NCBI GenBank assembly: GCA_023053575.1
Contig: JAKZAP010000017.1
Coordinates: forward strand, 3,107,501 to 3,171,500
Direction: 5' to 3'
Source: Branchinecta lynchi
Lineage: Eukaryota > Arthropoda > Branchiopoda > Anostraca > Branchinectidae
DNA length: 64,000 nt
In this document: in pieces, positions 24,701 through 39,700 of the stretch
How the letters are laid out: every line of letters begins with the position of its first letter
Position numbering within the stretch: the first letter of the stretch is position 1
The notes under the pieces: model-generated
The model's database searches: none
What the model was told of the DNA's origin: nothing
What the model saw: the letters and a program-made list of their open reading frames with translations, nothing else
Translations under genes and position numbers: made by a program

Positions 24701-27700
24701 ACCACAATAATTGACAAATGAACGAGTCTCTTAACTATTACAACAAAATAAAAGAGCACTTGAAATAAAATAAAAGAGAACAATTGAGTGCTTGTGCTAG
24801 CTTTAATTGTACTGGCAGAATATGTTGCTTCCCTTAGATGATTGATTTTTCTCGTCTCATCCCTTTTTCTTTATGTACGGTATTTAGTTAGTCGGTTCTG
24901 TTTGTTGTAGGTTATTTCCCTGCCCTAGCCAAGCACTCCTTTTGTTCTTCCCTGGGAGCAACAGAGTATATTCGACTCCGCATGGTCGTATTACAGAGAT
25001 AGGGAGACGGAGGTCCTTGTAGATTATTTTTATCTGATAATTCTAGATACAAAAAAAAAAACTATACCCCAATCAACGTATCCATTCACCAACACTGTAA
25101 AAACTGCGAAAGAAAAAAAAACACAAACACAAAAGATATAACTTACCATTCCCAGTGTCTTAGCTTACTCATTTCTTTAAAAATGGGTACAGGTTGTTGG
25201 CTACAGGGTTTCAAAAGTTTTTTTTGAAGAAAATCGTCGTTGTCATTGTATACTTTTCTCTGCTCTGTGAATTTTCTTTTACTGGTCTACGGACAACCAA
25301 AAAAAAAAAAAAAAAAAAAATCTGAATATAATTTTGTATAATAAGACAAATACTCACTCGCAAAAGTTGAAAAGAATGGTCTCAAAAACCAGCACCGGTC
25401 CCGTCGATCCTAAAATGGTCAACGGCTGGCCAGAAAAGAATCCGTAGACAACTCCACAGACGAAGCCTGAGCAAAGGGACTCTATAGTCCCCAGACGTCT
25501 CCCCGTTGCGTCGGAGAGTAGCCCCCCGAATGTGACTATAGGGGTAAGGCAAGCGAAATAGAGGAAGGTAAATGCGGCTATGCATTGAAGGGACATGGCG
25601 TCTTTGAAGTCCGATGGATACCTATAAACAAAAATTAGGACAAAACTAACCAAATAATGATATATTGCGTAATTAAAAAGGTTTCGTAGTTTGTGATGGC
25701 CAACATTTGTCCCAGATGTGTGATGCACGGATTCAGTCACATCTGTATGTAATTTGGTTCGTTGATTTGGATACTACCCACTTTTTACCTGGTCACACTT
25801 GGAACAAAGAAACTGAAGACATATACCACCAATCATCATCACTCATGGGTAATCAAAACTAGCTAAAGTCAGTGATTGTGGTCTGTGACAGGTCCAAGAT
25901 ACGATTAAAAATGGCGGAGATCGATTGATTTTTTTTTTTATCTCGACTATGAAGATGTCTTTTCTCTCGACAGCGTCTTTTCTTCCTAATTACGACCGTA
26001 AAACGGTCTTATTATTATTATTATTTATTTGTAACCCATCAGCTGGCCGAGGCAAAACGATGGATTATAAAAAAGGACAAAAATAAAAGAATGTGTAAAC
26101 AGAGTAAACTGACGTAAACAAAAAATAACAAATTCCAAATAATAAGTCATGTCAACTGGAAGACGTAATTTCAAGGGGCTCAGCATTAGTAGATCATGGA
26201 CCTGGTAAGCTCCATCACTTTCAGGCAGAGTAAGCTGTAAGCAGGGTGTTTGGCACTCCAACAATTGGTACACTTCACAGATGCTGAGGTGCACGGGCTC
26301 TCACGGCTCCGGCGATATTACCAGGTGTGACTATAGTCCCAATGAAAAATTTGTAGCCTGCGTAGATGTATGATAGTTGTACGAAAAACTTGCATGTAAT
26401 ACTATGTAATACCAAAGAATACTATAATTCAATGTGCCTCAGATTAGGCCACCCGATGAAAAATTTGTAGCCTGCGTATTAATAGTACGAAAACGTTGCA
26501 TGTAATATTATGTAATAGCAAAGAATACTATCATTTAATGAGTCTCAGATTGGTCGAATCTTATGTAGTAGTATCCAGTAGCATCCTGTCGTGCCATAGT
26601 AGCATCCAGTCTTGCTAATAGTAGCATATAGTAGCATGCAGTAAAACGGTACCCTTGAAGTAGAAGCATTTAGTACCATCGTTAGTACTGCATACTACTT
26701 TTTCGTACTACTTCATAGTACTATTTTGAGATAAATTTTTCATCGGGCACTTTTAAGCAGCAGTATCTAGTAGCATCCTGTCTTGCTACAGTAGCATCCA
26801 GGCTTGCTAATAGTAGCATGCAGTAGAATACAGTAACACGGTAGCCTTGGAGTAGAAGCATGTAGTAGCATCAGTAAATACTCCATGCTACTTTTTCGTA
26901 CAACTTCATACTAGTATTCTGAGATAAATTTTTCATCGGCATGTGGCCTGGGCATGAAAGTGCAGGATTATGACATGTTCATTTTGAGTGTGAAGAGTTG
27001 CAGGGTCTGAGGAAATATATATATTTGTTTTTGAGGAAGGAGATGAGAATAGTTTAAAGAACCAATGACATCATTTCTCGTTTTTCCGCTGAATTACACG
27101 TGTCCTTTAGGAAATGTGCATATGAAAGCCGCTAGCATTTCCAGTAATCCAAGTATAGTAAGTAAGTAAGTATATTTATAACCCACAAAATGTCTTACAA
27201 CAGAAAAGTGTGGATTGAGATAAATAAAAAAAGAACAAAAGAACAAAAGGCAATAAAAAATAACATACGAAACACACAATAGGCCTCGAACTATCAATCA
27301 GAAAAGTCCAATCAATCGGTGATGCGGACGTAAACAAGACTTCTGACGGATATCAGAATGCAAATCTTGCAGCCGCGGTAAAATGTCAGTAGCTCCGTAA
27401 TATTTAATGATCTTGGAATTACTGTGGGACCGGGGCAGATACAGAAGAAACTTACAGTAACGGAAATAATCTATCCTTATTCTGGATAGATCCCGTTTAT
27501 CAAAAATATCAAAGAGACCAACCGAAATAAGCACAGCCGGGTCGCAAAAAGAAGCGTAAAGTTTTGCTAGAGCTGTTATTCTGTACTTGCCCCGATTTAC
27601 TACAATCTTCGCGTACCCTATTTGTAGTTTACGCTTTATGTCGATAAGTGCAGGACTGCGGAAAGACGGAAAGGAACTCGTTACTATAATACCCAGCCAT

Positions 27701-30700
27701 CTAAGAGAAATAACATGGGGAATCTTAAATACTTGGCAATCTAGTGGACCAGGGGAAGGAGAACCGTTAAAATGCAGATATTCGCACTTATCGACATTCA
27801 GCCATAGACCAATATTCCCAAAAAGTGACGCAACGTGAGAAGCCATTCGCGATAGACCTCCTTTCGTGCGCAAGCTCTGCTCTACAATAAAACCGAAGTC
27901 AAACCAAAGGAACAAACATCTTTACCAGATCGAGCAGCAAAAAGAGCAGCCGTTTCTAAAATGAAATCACAGCACACGTTTTAACTCCAAGCAACTATCA
28001 CAAGGAATTCACCATGTCAGATATTTAAGGCTAAGCTAGACTCTTTATTTTGTTTTTCCACAAGCTCATTTTTCGAACTTGGGCGGCTCTAAGTCTGAAC
28101 AGGCCGAAAAGGAAGGGCCGAAATATAGCTGTAATAAAGTTCAGCTGACGTATCCGTTTTCCATTGTCAAAATTTTGCACTTCAGTAGGTTATTTATGTC
28201 GAATAAGATGAAAATGAAAAAGCAAACACGGATCTTTGAAGAGACCCCATGCAAACAACAGATTCACAAACGGATACGTCAGACAAATTTTATTAGAGCA
28301 ATATTTCGGCCCTTCTTGTCTTTATTTTTTGGGTATTTCCACATTTATTCAAACAATGTTTACAACGGATACGTCAGCTATGATTCTTCATCAGCGTTAT
28401 TTCGGCCCTTCTTGGCAAGGGTCCTCGTCAGCCTGTCAATCCTCTAGTTCAACTTCGGGGAAGGAAACAAACCTGTAATAAATAACTGAAGCTTCTACCG
28501 ACTATATATATCTTATTAAAGTAATTTATGAAGAGGACCCTTGCCAAGAAGGGCCGAAATATAGCTATAATAAAATTCAGCTGACGTATCCGTTCTGCAC
28601 TGTCAAATATGATTCGCATAATTCCGCAGATATGATCCGCAGTTTGCCCACGCTAGGGGGGGGGGGCTTACCAGGGAACTTTCCGCTTCACATCAGAAAT
28701 GAGTCCACCGAATAATCTTCCAGATCGTGTGAGGCCCGATTCTTCCCGCATCCGCTCTTCGTCTTCTTCTTCATTGGGTTCTTCTGTAAACTTTTCCGGG
28801 TTTTTCCGGTTTTGCTAAAAGAGAAATTGAATCTCCAACGAGTATTTATTTGTGACCCAGTCATATGGTAGGTTACAGTGGAGTAGTACAATATAAAGAA
28901 AGTAAAAGGCACGAACAAAAATACTAGGCGGAACACTTTAACTAAAGATGTTTGAAATTTAACTGAAAAAGGCTGTGATAGGACAGTCTAGTTACCCACA
29001 CTCATTCACTTAAAGAGGCCTGAAGACCCGATGAAAATGGGTTACTTCGCTGCTGCCAAAGACAGTAAAAGTGGGAAAGACCGGAAACTCCCGTAAGCCC
29101 CATGAGTCACAACAACCAGCGCCGTTTAGCGGTTGTTCTTTCGTTAAAAAATCGCTCTGTTGACATTTTCTTCCATCGCTCTCCGCAGAATCATCATCAA
29201 AGCACGTTTTGTTGATTTTGTTCCGTTTCGTTTATGATGAGCATCCTCTCTCCATTCAGATTTCCTCTTTAATTGGAATAAAAAACAAGTAGGAAAAGAA
29301 TAAATAGCTTTTTTATGGAAAAAAAAATGTTGATTCACGACTTCGAATCAATTAATGTTGACGGACATTGCCTACTCACGCCATCTTGCTTTGATTATAT
29401 TATTCATTTACCGCTCGAAATTGGACTAAGTCCAAACGCTAGGTAGCATTCCGATCGATTTTCAGAGACCCGATTTTAGCGAAGTCACCGGTCTTTCCCA
29501 GTATTATTGTCTTTGGCTGCTACGCTGTTCACGAATAATCCATTGGCCATATTCCTGTTCAGCGCTTCCAAGCGGACTTAGTTTCTGTTAATCCCCCCAT
29601 GCCTCACCGAGTCACCGTCATTACTTGGATCAGACATGGCAAAATAGATCCACAGGTTAGTGAGTGGAAAACCTGTCATCTGTGTCCCAGGTAATGGGAG
29701 GTTTTACATATGTTTTAGCAGCAGAAAGGGAAAGCGACCCACTACCCTATGGATTCGACTTTTTACTATGTCTACACAAGTGTTAGTCAACACATAGTGA
29801 AAAGTCGAATCCATAGGGTAGTGGGTCACTTTCACTTTCTGCTGTTGAAACATATGCAAACCTCCAATACCTGGGACACAGATGGCAGGTTTTCCACTTA
29901 CTAACCTGTGGATCTATTTTACCATGTCTGATCCAAATAATGACGGTGGGGCACGGGGGGATTAACAGAAACTAGTCCGCTTGGAAGCGCTGAACAGGAA
30001 TATGGCCAAGGTGAATTTCTCTGTCGCATTTGTGGTACCTCTATACACTTATAACGATCCAATAATGCAGGTTATTCAATTAAATAGAAAAAGAAATTGG
30101 TTGGATTTTCACTTAAGGTTTGAGCTTTATTTTTTAAGTCTCAATCTTCGGCACAGAAATGAACTTCGATACGTAACATGCATAATTGTAGATCAGCCAT
30201 GGTCACCACGCCAAGTCACGTGGTAACCGTCGGCAAAGGACTGGGAAGGTTTATAGTAACATTGACGCAGGCAGAATTGTCATGACCAGGGGCGTCACGT
30301 ATGGGGGGGGGGGGGGGGTCGGTAAAAAATAACCGGTCAGCACGAAGCTTGTGATTTTTGTAAAAGAAGTCGATTCGTTTCTTGGAAACAGTCGATCTTT
30401 CATCAGAAGAATCGTTTTCTTCTGCAAAAACAGTCGTTTTTCTGCAAAAACATTATTTTTTTCTGCAAAAACCAGTCGGTAAGAATGACCTACCTTGCCC
30501 CCCTCCCCCCAACGCCTCTGTTCATGAATATATAGTGATTTATCACCAAATTTGGCGATTTGCGTCTGTCTGTATTACCAAATACGATTTGCACATACCA
30601 CATAAAAACCCTAATGTTAAAAAAAAATCTTCAACAAGTTAAATTCCAAATCCGTCCACGATTTTGTGCGACATTTTAGGTGTGCAGTAAATGATCGTGA

Positions 30701-33700
30701 TCACAAGAATGGTTGAAGCAAATGCTAAAGAGTGAGTGTTCTGTTTCTAGAAAGAAAGTGGGTACATTCCTAAAGTTGTCGTTGTCAATACTACTAATAA
30801 TAATAATTTATTTATGACCCACTGCATAAGAACAATGTGAAGATAATGGAGTAAAAAAGAGAAAGAAACAAAATAAACAATAGAAAACAAAAAACACCAA
30901 TACCGCAAAATAAACAACAAAAATCAACAGAACAACAAATGAGCCCGTGATATGCTTGTACCATTAAATTATCACGAAGCTCCTCGAGTTTTACAGTTAT
31001 ATTGGGAGCTTTCTATTTACAGATTATTATCAGATTTCTATAAGACAGAGACAAATAAAGTAGGTATTTGTAGTTTTTATAGTAACATAAACATAGTTTA
31101 CATATGTCACTCTGTTTGAATAGAATGGAGGTGCCAGAAAGATAAAGTTGTCATTGATTCATAGGGATAGCTTGTTTGCAGTTTTGAGTGGTTGTTAGGT
31201 TCAAGGTTTAATTTACACTTCTGTACAAAATCAAAATAAATAGGGTCAAGCCGGGGACACAAGGTCGATTGACAAAAACCCGGCACAATATATAACAAAC
31301 ATATTTTACCTATAACTAATTATATAAATTAATGTTAATAATTCCATGACTCACCACCAGACGGGAACCCGCCCCACAAACCCACCGACACTCGGCAAGA
31401 TCAACCCGAAATCCCACAAAAAACAATACCCAATGCGCAAGCGAGGGTTACCGATGGCCGGCAACTAATATGGACCCCAACCAAGACATATCAACAACAA
31501 GCAAATAAAAATTTACTTTTTTTTTTGTTTTATTGATGATTCTTGAATTTATTTATAAGTATAGAATGAAGTTGTTTTTTATATTTGGAAGAGATTTACT
31601 GATATCAATATATTGTAAATAAAGATGCCATGAACCCGTGATTGAAAAATATGGTGAGAACCGCGATCTCTCAGTGGTTAATTTAAGGTGCTGCATTTTA
31701 CGTTTATGACGGGTTTCATAAGCATGGTCAGGTTGCTCAGGGAAAAAATTACTCGAACGAAAGTACGAAGGTAGTTCCGACCTTCGACGGTTAGAGATAA
31801 TTTCGTCAGGTATTTTTGTTTGTATTGCCATGGCTCTTGGGCTTTCAGAGTAATAAATGTCATATACCATATCATCATCAGATAAATATGAGTTGAGAAT
31901 GGTCTAGAAATAGTAGGAACATCCTTTGACACCTACCTGTGACGGAATGGCGGCGGGCGGCTCAATGCGGATGTTTGGGTCCCACTCGCCAGGTGGCAAC
32001 ACTGTCACCGCGTCCAGAAATTCGTCCAGACCAGCCAGCAGGTGGTTCCGATTTTTCGCTCTGTAGGCGACTTCGTGGAAGATTTCATCAGACATAACAG
32101 TAGCAACGGCACGACCGATTTCGTGATAGCTGGAGAGTCCACCCTACAATATGAAAAATGAGTAAGCCAGCTAACAATTTGCGGTCACGTCACTCCAAAG
32201 TATCTCTACACAATGCATCCCAAGGCATCTCTACTCAACCGAATATGGATACGTATCCCAGGCAGCACAAGCGTCTCAATGCACCTCGAAGCAGAGGCGT
32301 TACTAGCCAAAATGTTTGGGGGGAGGGGACGAGGCATTTACCGACTGGCTGGTAATTTGTACCGACTGTTTCTGCAGAAAACGACTGTTTTCAGAAAAAA
32401 TCGACCATTTTGTCGAAAAATCGACTAATTTTCAGAGAAACCGACTGTTTTCATTAAAAAATCAGCTGTTTTTACGAAAAATCGCGGCACTTCGCGCCGC
32501 CTCGGTTATTTTTTACCGACTGGCCGACAGCATTGGGTGGGGGGGGGGGGCGTCTCCCCTCCCCCCGCCCCAGTCGTGACGCCCCTGCTTCGAAGTACCT
32601 TTAAAGTATCATTTTTGTTTCAATCAATCAAATTTAATTCCAAATAGCTTAAAGCTAGAAAAGGTCAATAAAGTGTTTATTCATAAAATCGACAAAAAAT
32701 CCTAGGCTGCGATAGGACAATCTATATGCAATCTATATTGTGCCAGTGCTATTCGTTTTTGGATAATCATGGCTATTTAATAAACTTGATTTGATCAATT
32801 ATTAACTTAAATTGGCTTGAAGACCCGCTGAAAATACGTTACTTCGTTGACAAATAATTCTTCGTTCACAAATAATCAATTTTAAATAGTGGAATTTCCA
32901 CGTGATTTGTGGCACCTCTATGCGCTCGTATGCCTTACAAGAAAGATTTATATTTTTTACTTCACCAATCTCAGCACTGCCCACTGAAAAGCCGCGTTTG
33001 TGCTGAGATTTAAACTTCCCGCGTCATAGTAGAATTTACGCTGTGGGGACGGCCGCAGATACTCTGATCGTCATAACTAGAGCAGATAGTGGAAAATAAA
33101 AAAATCGCTTTGCAGAATCCAAATAGTTCAATGTAGCCTATTCAATTAAATGACATAAAAAATCAGTTGGCTTTTCAGTTAAACTTTAATAAATCAGATG
33201 ATTTTGTAACTCTTGGCCAACTAAGGGACATAGACCTAACGTCGGGCTACATTCCCTTTTAACGGGTTATAAAAATTATTAACATAAATAACAAATAAAA
33301 TGAGCAGACGGTAGGTTGTCATTTTGTCTAGTTTTCAGCTGTCGATTCAGTTTCTCTTAGTTGGCTCACTGTAAGAAGTTTAACAAAAGACAACACAAGG
33401 ATGCAAAGTTCATCAGACACCACTCAGCAGACAACACTTGGGATGTAATCTTTTGTCGCGACAAATGTTGTGCATGAAATGTCATGCACAACAAGCGTTG
33501 CCGTAAAGACAACCAAAAAAGAAACTGCTGAATTTTCTGAGATCGTGATGAAAAAAAAATAAGCAGATGTTTTTTGGCGGATTTTCGGCTCTTCCTGGCA
33601 ATGTATGTTATGCACAAAATTTGTCGTGACAACAGATTTCATCCCAAGTGTTGTCTGTTGAAACCGCGCATCCTTGTGTTGTCTTTTATGAAACTTGTGA

Positions 33701-36700
33701 CAGTGCTGCTGTTCCCCCTTGGAAACAAAGGCATTTCAGCAGTGTTAAGAGATGTCATGCCAATCAACTTGTGATAATGTCATTTCAGTGAACTTGGGCA
33801 ACTTACTACCGGTAAAAACGCAACAAAATAAATATTCCTTCAGCCCAAGCTGACTGCGAATCATATTTGATTGTGCAAAACGGATACGTCAGCTGAATTT
33901 AATTAGAGCTATGTGTCGGCCCTTCTTTGCAAGGGTTCTCTTCAGGCTGAAAGCATTATCACCTGCCCTTTCTTTTCAACTAGGATGGATATTTGTCCGC
34001 ATTTCTAGGCTATCTGAGTTACGTACTTGGAGGATAAATATTCCTTCAGCCCAAGCTGACTGCGAATCATATTTGATCAGCCTTGAAAAGAAGCCTTTGG
34101 TGCTCTAAAGCACCAAAAGGAGAATTCGCTTTATCTGAATAGTCCAAACACGCGAAATAGGAGAATTGCGAGGAAAATGGCCCATCTATTCCCCCCTCCC
34201 CTCCCGTCTTCTTTGCGTCGGTCAGAGAGGAATACTGGCAATCAGTTTTCTCCATATCCCGATAATTCTTCTGAACGATTTTTACGTAGTTTCATCCCAT
34301 CATTTATTTCTGGTCATTTCTTGTTAGTATATATTAGTTGATTTATCTCGTGTCTGTGTATTTTGTAAATCTGTATTCCTCATCTAGCTTTTAGCTATTT
34401 AGATTAAACTAGATTGATTGATTTATAATCGAAAGGGGAATTCGGATCAAAATCTCAACTAATGAGTGCCCATGGTTCTTGAATGTTGGATTTTATTTTG
34501 TATTATTATGTCAGTGAAACTTACCATTGAGCCTTTAAAAACTTCGAGAAACTTACCACCGGTCCCAGGAGGAAGAAGATGAATCTGGTTGGGACAGGAA
34601 CCTCGGTGAGGTCGCCCAAGTGAGCTGGCGATGCCAAGCGGATAAAAGCGGAAACTGGTTTCTCCAAAAACGACACTTCACCCACGAGGACGTTAGATGC
34701 CTCTGCGCCCGGTGGAATCTTCCGAAGGAAGTTCGTATTACCCTGAAAGTAGATAATAATAAAGAATATTTTATAAGTAGTGAAATGGAAGACAAAAATG
34801 CTCCTCAGCCGGGATTCGAACCCAGGACCCTCCGCTTATATGGCAGGCACTCTAACGTATTTGTCACAACAAAGTCCCTTGTGTAAAGTGCCATCTATGT
34901 ATCAATAATAAAGAGCTTCGAAAAGAAATGTAACGCTACTCTTGACCAAGTCTTGTATCGAAATTCCGGTTTATCAGTCCTGGAATATTAACAGAATCGT
35001 AAAATATCAAAATGACACGAAATGGGTCTGAGAACCGGAGCTACGATGCGAGGGAGGAAAAGCAACTTTTGCGAAGGAGAAAAGAAACTAAATGTTACAC
35101 TGTGTTGCTTTTTTTCTACTTTATTCCGGCGACGTCCGATGTATTGTGAATTTATTTTTGAAGCTTGAAAACAACTGTGAAAGGAAAAAATAATATAATG
35201 GAACAGTATCAAGTTTCAGTAGTGCTTTAACCTCCTCAGCCAACCTTCAAGCTAACCTTTAAATGTACCTTTGGCACATCGCCATTTCCGTTGAGAAGTT
35301 CACCGCCGCTGGCATTTCGGCCCATGGATACGCCGCTCGGACTTGTCGTGATGTTATTACCCCCATTACCTACGAAAAAAGAAAATATAAAAAAGAATCA
35401 CGAGCAGGTTAAACAGATAAAAAGTGTGGGTAAACTGATAAAACCTCGAAAAGTGAAATCATGCTAATTTGAAATAAGAAATTCATAGGTATTACGTTAT
35501 ATGGACCTGAACTGTATCCGTTGCCTTCATAGCAATAGTCCAAGTAAGGCATAGCTATGACAGCAAATAGACCTTGATTGCAGGTTCGTACTCCAAGGCC
35601 TAAACTGACAAGGGCCCTTGCCAAGAAGGGCCGACATAATGCTGGAATTAACGTCAGAAGACTTTTGCGCTATCTATGTCGAGTAAGAACTGAGTACGAA
35701 AGTTACGAAGCTCTCTGTCATACAGACTTGAACAGGAAACCAAGTACAGAGATTAATACAGGTTCAAGTTCAAGTTTTTTACTTTGTAACATTAAACTAC
35801 AAATACAGTCAGCAAGCAGTGTGGGGAGTAAACATCCGTAAAGTCAATGCTTGTTAATTTAGAATTATTTTCTTGAAATTATAATTAGCCGTCTGAAGTT
35901 TTGCCAGCACAGCCACTGAGAGCAAAGATGACAAATAAGTTTGCCTTTAACAAAGAATTAAATGCAGAGTATAATATACCACTTTTTTCACTCAGCCACG
36001 GACCAGCAGTACCAACGAACAAATTAACATTTTTAATAGTGAAAATGCTCCTCGGGCGGGATTTGAACCCATGACCTTCGTCTTACAAGGCCACTGCTCT
36101 ACCACTGAGCTACAGAGGGAACATAGTTCGCAAACCACTACAATAGTAAGTTGGAAGCGGACCACAAGGACAGTGATCCTGCCGAAGGCAAATCCATCTA
36201 AGTACACTGTAAAAAAAAATCTTGCAGTATTTGCTACTGGGATTAATCTTATCTTTACTGAGATAAGATTATCCCTAATTCGGATTTATCTTATCCCGAT
36301 AGAGAAAAGATTAATCCCAGTAGCAAATACTGCATCCTTATTTGGAGAAACTTTTTACAGTGTAGTTCACATCACGTAAACATGGACCGTTATACAAGGG
36401 ACTTTGCCGTTACAAAATTCAATTCATAATTGATGTATACAACGTGTCTATTGTTATTAGTAGTCCAAAAATGCAAATGACTAGCTTTTAAACTACCTGA
36501 TGAAAAATTTGTAGCGTGCGTAGTTCTATGATAATAGTACGAAAAAGTTGTATCTAGTGATATGTAATAGTAAAGAATACTATCATTTAATGTGCCTCAG
36601 ACCGGGCCAATTTTATGTAGTAGTATCCAGTAGCATCCTATCGTCCTCTAGGAGCATCCAGTCTTGCTAATAAAAGCATGCAGTAGAATACAGTAACACG

Positions 36701-39700
36701 GTAGCCTCGAAGTAGAGGCATGTCCTAAGTTAGTAGTAAGTATCAGTATTCTATGCTACTTTTTCGTACAACTTCATACTACTATTCTGAGACAAATTTT
36801 TCATCGGGTATCTTTTTAACTATTACAGAAATTCTAGAAGGAAATATCAAGATTCTCGGTAAAATCCCATTATTCTGGTCAAAATATCACGCTGTCAGAC
36901 GTGAAACCGGAAATCTAAGTCAATGGAATATCTCTATGAAACAAAACATCAATCGTGTTAGAATACATCCACAAAGTGTTAGGTTCTAACAAAGAAGTTA
37001 GTCTCACCCCCCCCCTACCCTCCCACTACTGTGATAAACCTATTGTTTGACGGATAAACTCAGGTGAGGAATTTTACTTGGTTATCTTCCAGCTTAAAGC
37101 ACTTGTTGTACCTATATTACTGATTCACTCTACGTCACCAATCGTTCCATCCACTGTCATTTCTGAGACTTCTAACTTCATTTGTAGGTATCCTAAGGGG
37201 GGGGAGGAGTTTACCAACTGGGTGGTCATTGGTCAACGACTGTTTCTAAGAAAATCGACTGATTTCGAGAAAAAATCAAATATTTTTAAGAAAAACCGAC
37301 TGTTTATAAGAAAAATAGACTGTTTCCTAGAAAAAATTGACTGTTTTTGCAAAAAATCGCGGCACTTCCCGCCGAATCGGATATTTTTTACTGACCGGCC
37401 GGCAACATTGGTGCCCTCACACACACGTGGCGCCTCTGTAAGGGACTACACCAATTTTGGCATCTACCATGTCTAGCCCAGCTTATTGCCACGGGGCTTA
37501 TTGGTCAGAAAGACCGGTTATGTAGTTTGACGTGTCTGTCGTCCAAGAGTAGGGGCCGCATGTGGCCAAAACAGCCGGAGCAGGTCTATAATTTCTCTGG
37601 ACAACATAACGCAGTTTCAAAGCAGTCAGTGATTTTAGGTGTGAAGGAGTGATATAGGTAAGACGGGTCCTTTAAGTTTTATTTTTCTCCACTAGCCCAT
37701 CGATTTCTGGCATGGCTAAGGATCCTGGTAAAAATCCCCCCCCCCCCCGAAAATTATGTTATGACAAAGTTAGAGACAAAAAATGCAGTAAACCCTTTTG
37801 ACAAAGTTAGGGACACAAAATGCAGCAAACTCTTACTCTGATGAACAGACCATGTCACATGCATTTTTACCCCCGTATGGTCCTGGGCAAGGAACCGACA
37901 GAAACCGTTCCGTCTTTACACATCTGCCACCTGGTGGGGTGGGGGGTTGGATCTGAATTTGAACTGGACCCGAGCCGACAGGCTCCGCCACAGACAAGCT
38001 CTGGTTCGATGCATACATAGAACCTAAAGCGTGGGAAGTAAAATGTAAGCATATACAAAACAAACACTAAAATAGATAATAATGAGGAACTGAAACAATC
38101 GGAAACGTTGTTTTGTCGCTTTTTTGTGGCAATTCCAAGAGCATACGAATATATTATTCTCCCTTTTCCTTGGTAAATATTGAATTTCCAAACAACTTGT
38201 ATGTGAACGTAGTAAAATGAAAGATCTGAAAACAACGCATATTTGGAATAATGGAATTAAAAGTAAAAACTAACTAGATTCAGAAGTGTACTTTTTTCAA
38301 TTAAATACATGTTTCTGAAGAAAAACTGAAATAAAAATATTTTTGGGGGTCAGACTAACCGCTTCTTTCTCGGTCTCGTATTACAGGGTACTATCGTGTC
38401 GTACTTCAAATGCTTAAACTGGACTGAGTTATCAAATAGCTACTGACTACGATGTTAAAAAGGTCCATCCGAGATGAAAACTCGAAGCTATAAAACAAAG
38501 CTAATCAATGATTATTACGATGATGATTAGTTCGATCCAAAGCTCGCTTTCCTAACATGAGCCTGCACTCTCAGAAGTTTCTTCACAGACAACAGAAGGA
38601 TACGCGGTTTCAACAGATAGTACGTAACAGACAACACTTTGTTGTGTTGAAAAATATTATCTGTGAAATGTTATGCAGAACAAACATTGCCACGAAGAAC
38701 AAAACAAGACCAAAGGTGTCGATGGGATCCCAAAAATATAATATCTGATTCAGACAATCGGGTCTTGTCTTCGCCAGATCCAGTCTTCGCCAGGCTAATC
38801 ATCAGAGAAAACCAAGTTCAGATATGCCTCTATAAGCTATTTTGACGATACTGACCGAGACTTCCTGCTTTACTTCTGCCAAGTTTCCGGTTTCGCCCGT
38901 AATTCCGAGCGAACTACTTATAGTCCAGCAAAAAAAGAAAATTCAGAAACAAATCCAGCGTATCTCCTTATCCATATAAAGAACATCTAAACAACTTTGA
39001 ATAAAAGTTGAACTTAAAAAAATTCCGGTTACAACCGGATTCCGGACTAATTATATGTCCGAGTAAAAAAATGTTGTCAACCCCTTAATCTGTCATCTAA
39101 TCGAACTTTTGCTTTTAACAAATTTTCTGGTTTTGGCCGGATTACTGGCGAATTAGTTGTCCGGCGAGAAAAGGGTTTTCACCATCGTGTTCAGCATGTC
39201 TTTTTACCCCTAAATCGAATATTTAATCAACTTCAATTGAAACTTTTACTTTTAACCAACTTTCCGGGTTTCGACAGAATGGTTTTCTATCGTGCTCAGC
39301 ATGCCTTATTACCCCATAAACGACTATCACATTAGCTGTTTAAAAATATTCTGTTTGTCCCTTAATTTGAGTACCCTCCCCCACCCCTAAATGTAGAGCC
39401 ACATAGCCCATCTACGAACTTGACCTTACCCTTGACCCAATGAACCCTCACACCAAGTTTCATCAAAATACTTCATTCCCTTCGATAGATATCGTGCTCA
39501 CAGACAGACGGACATTTTTGCGATGTCATAGGTATCCCTCCGCTTACGTTTTGGGATCCCAAAAACAGCCAAAAAAGGATCTACTGACTTTTTTGTTTGT
39601 CGTCATGATGTCGGGAGATTTCGCAGAGACTTTTAGGCGATTTTTCGTCTCTTCCTGGTGGCAACACTTGTTATGTATCACATTTGGCCACGCTCTTTCC

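Noticed and set aside
36047..36121. Functional tRNA-Thr gene
   Set aside because: The D- and T-arms are good, but the anticodon stem and acceptor stem mispair, and a SINE-like tail shared with 34757 follows.
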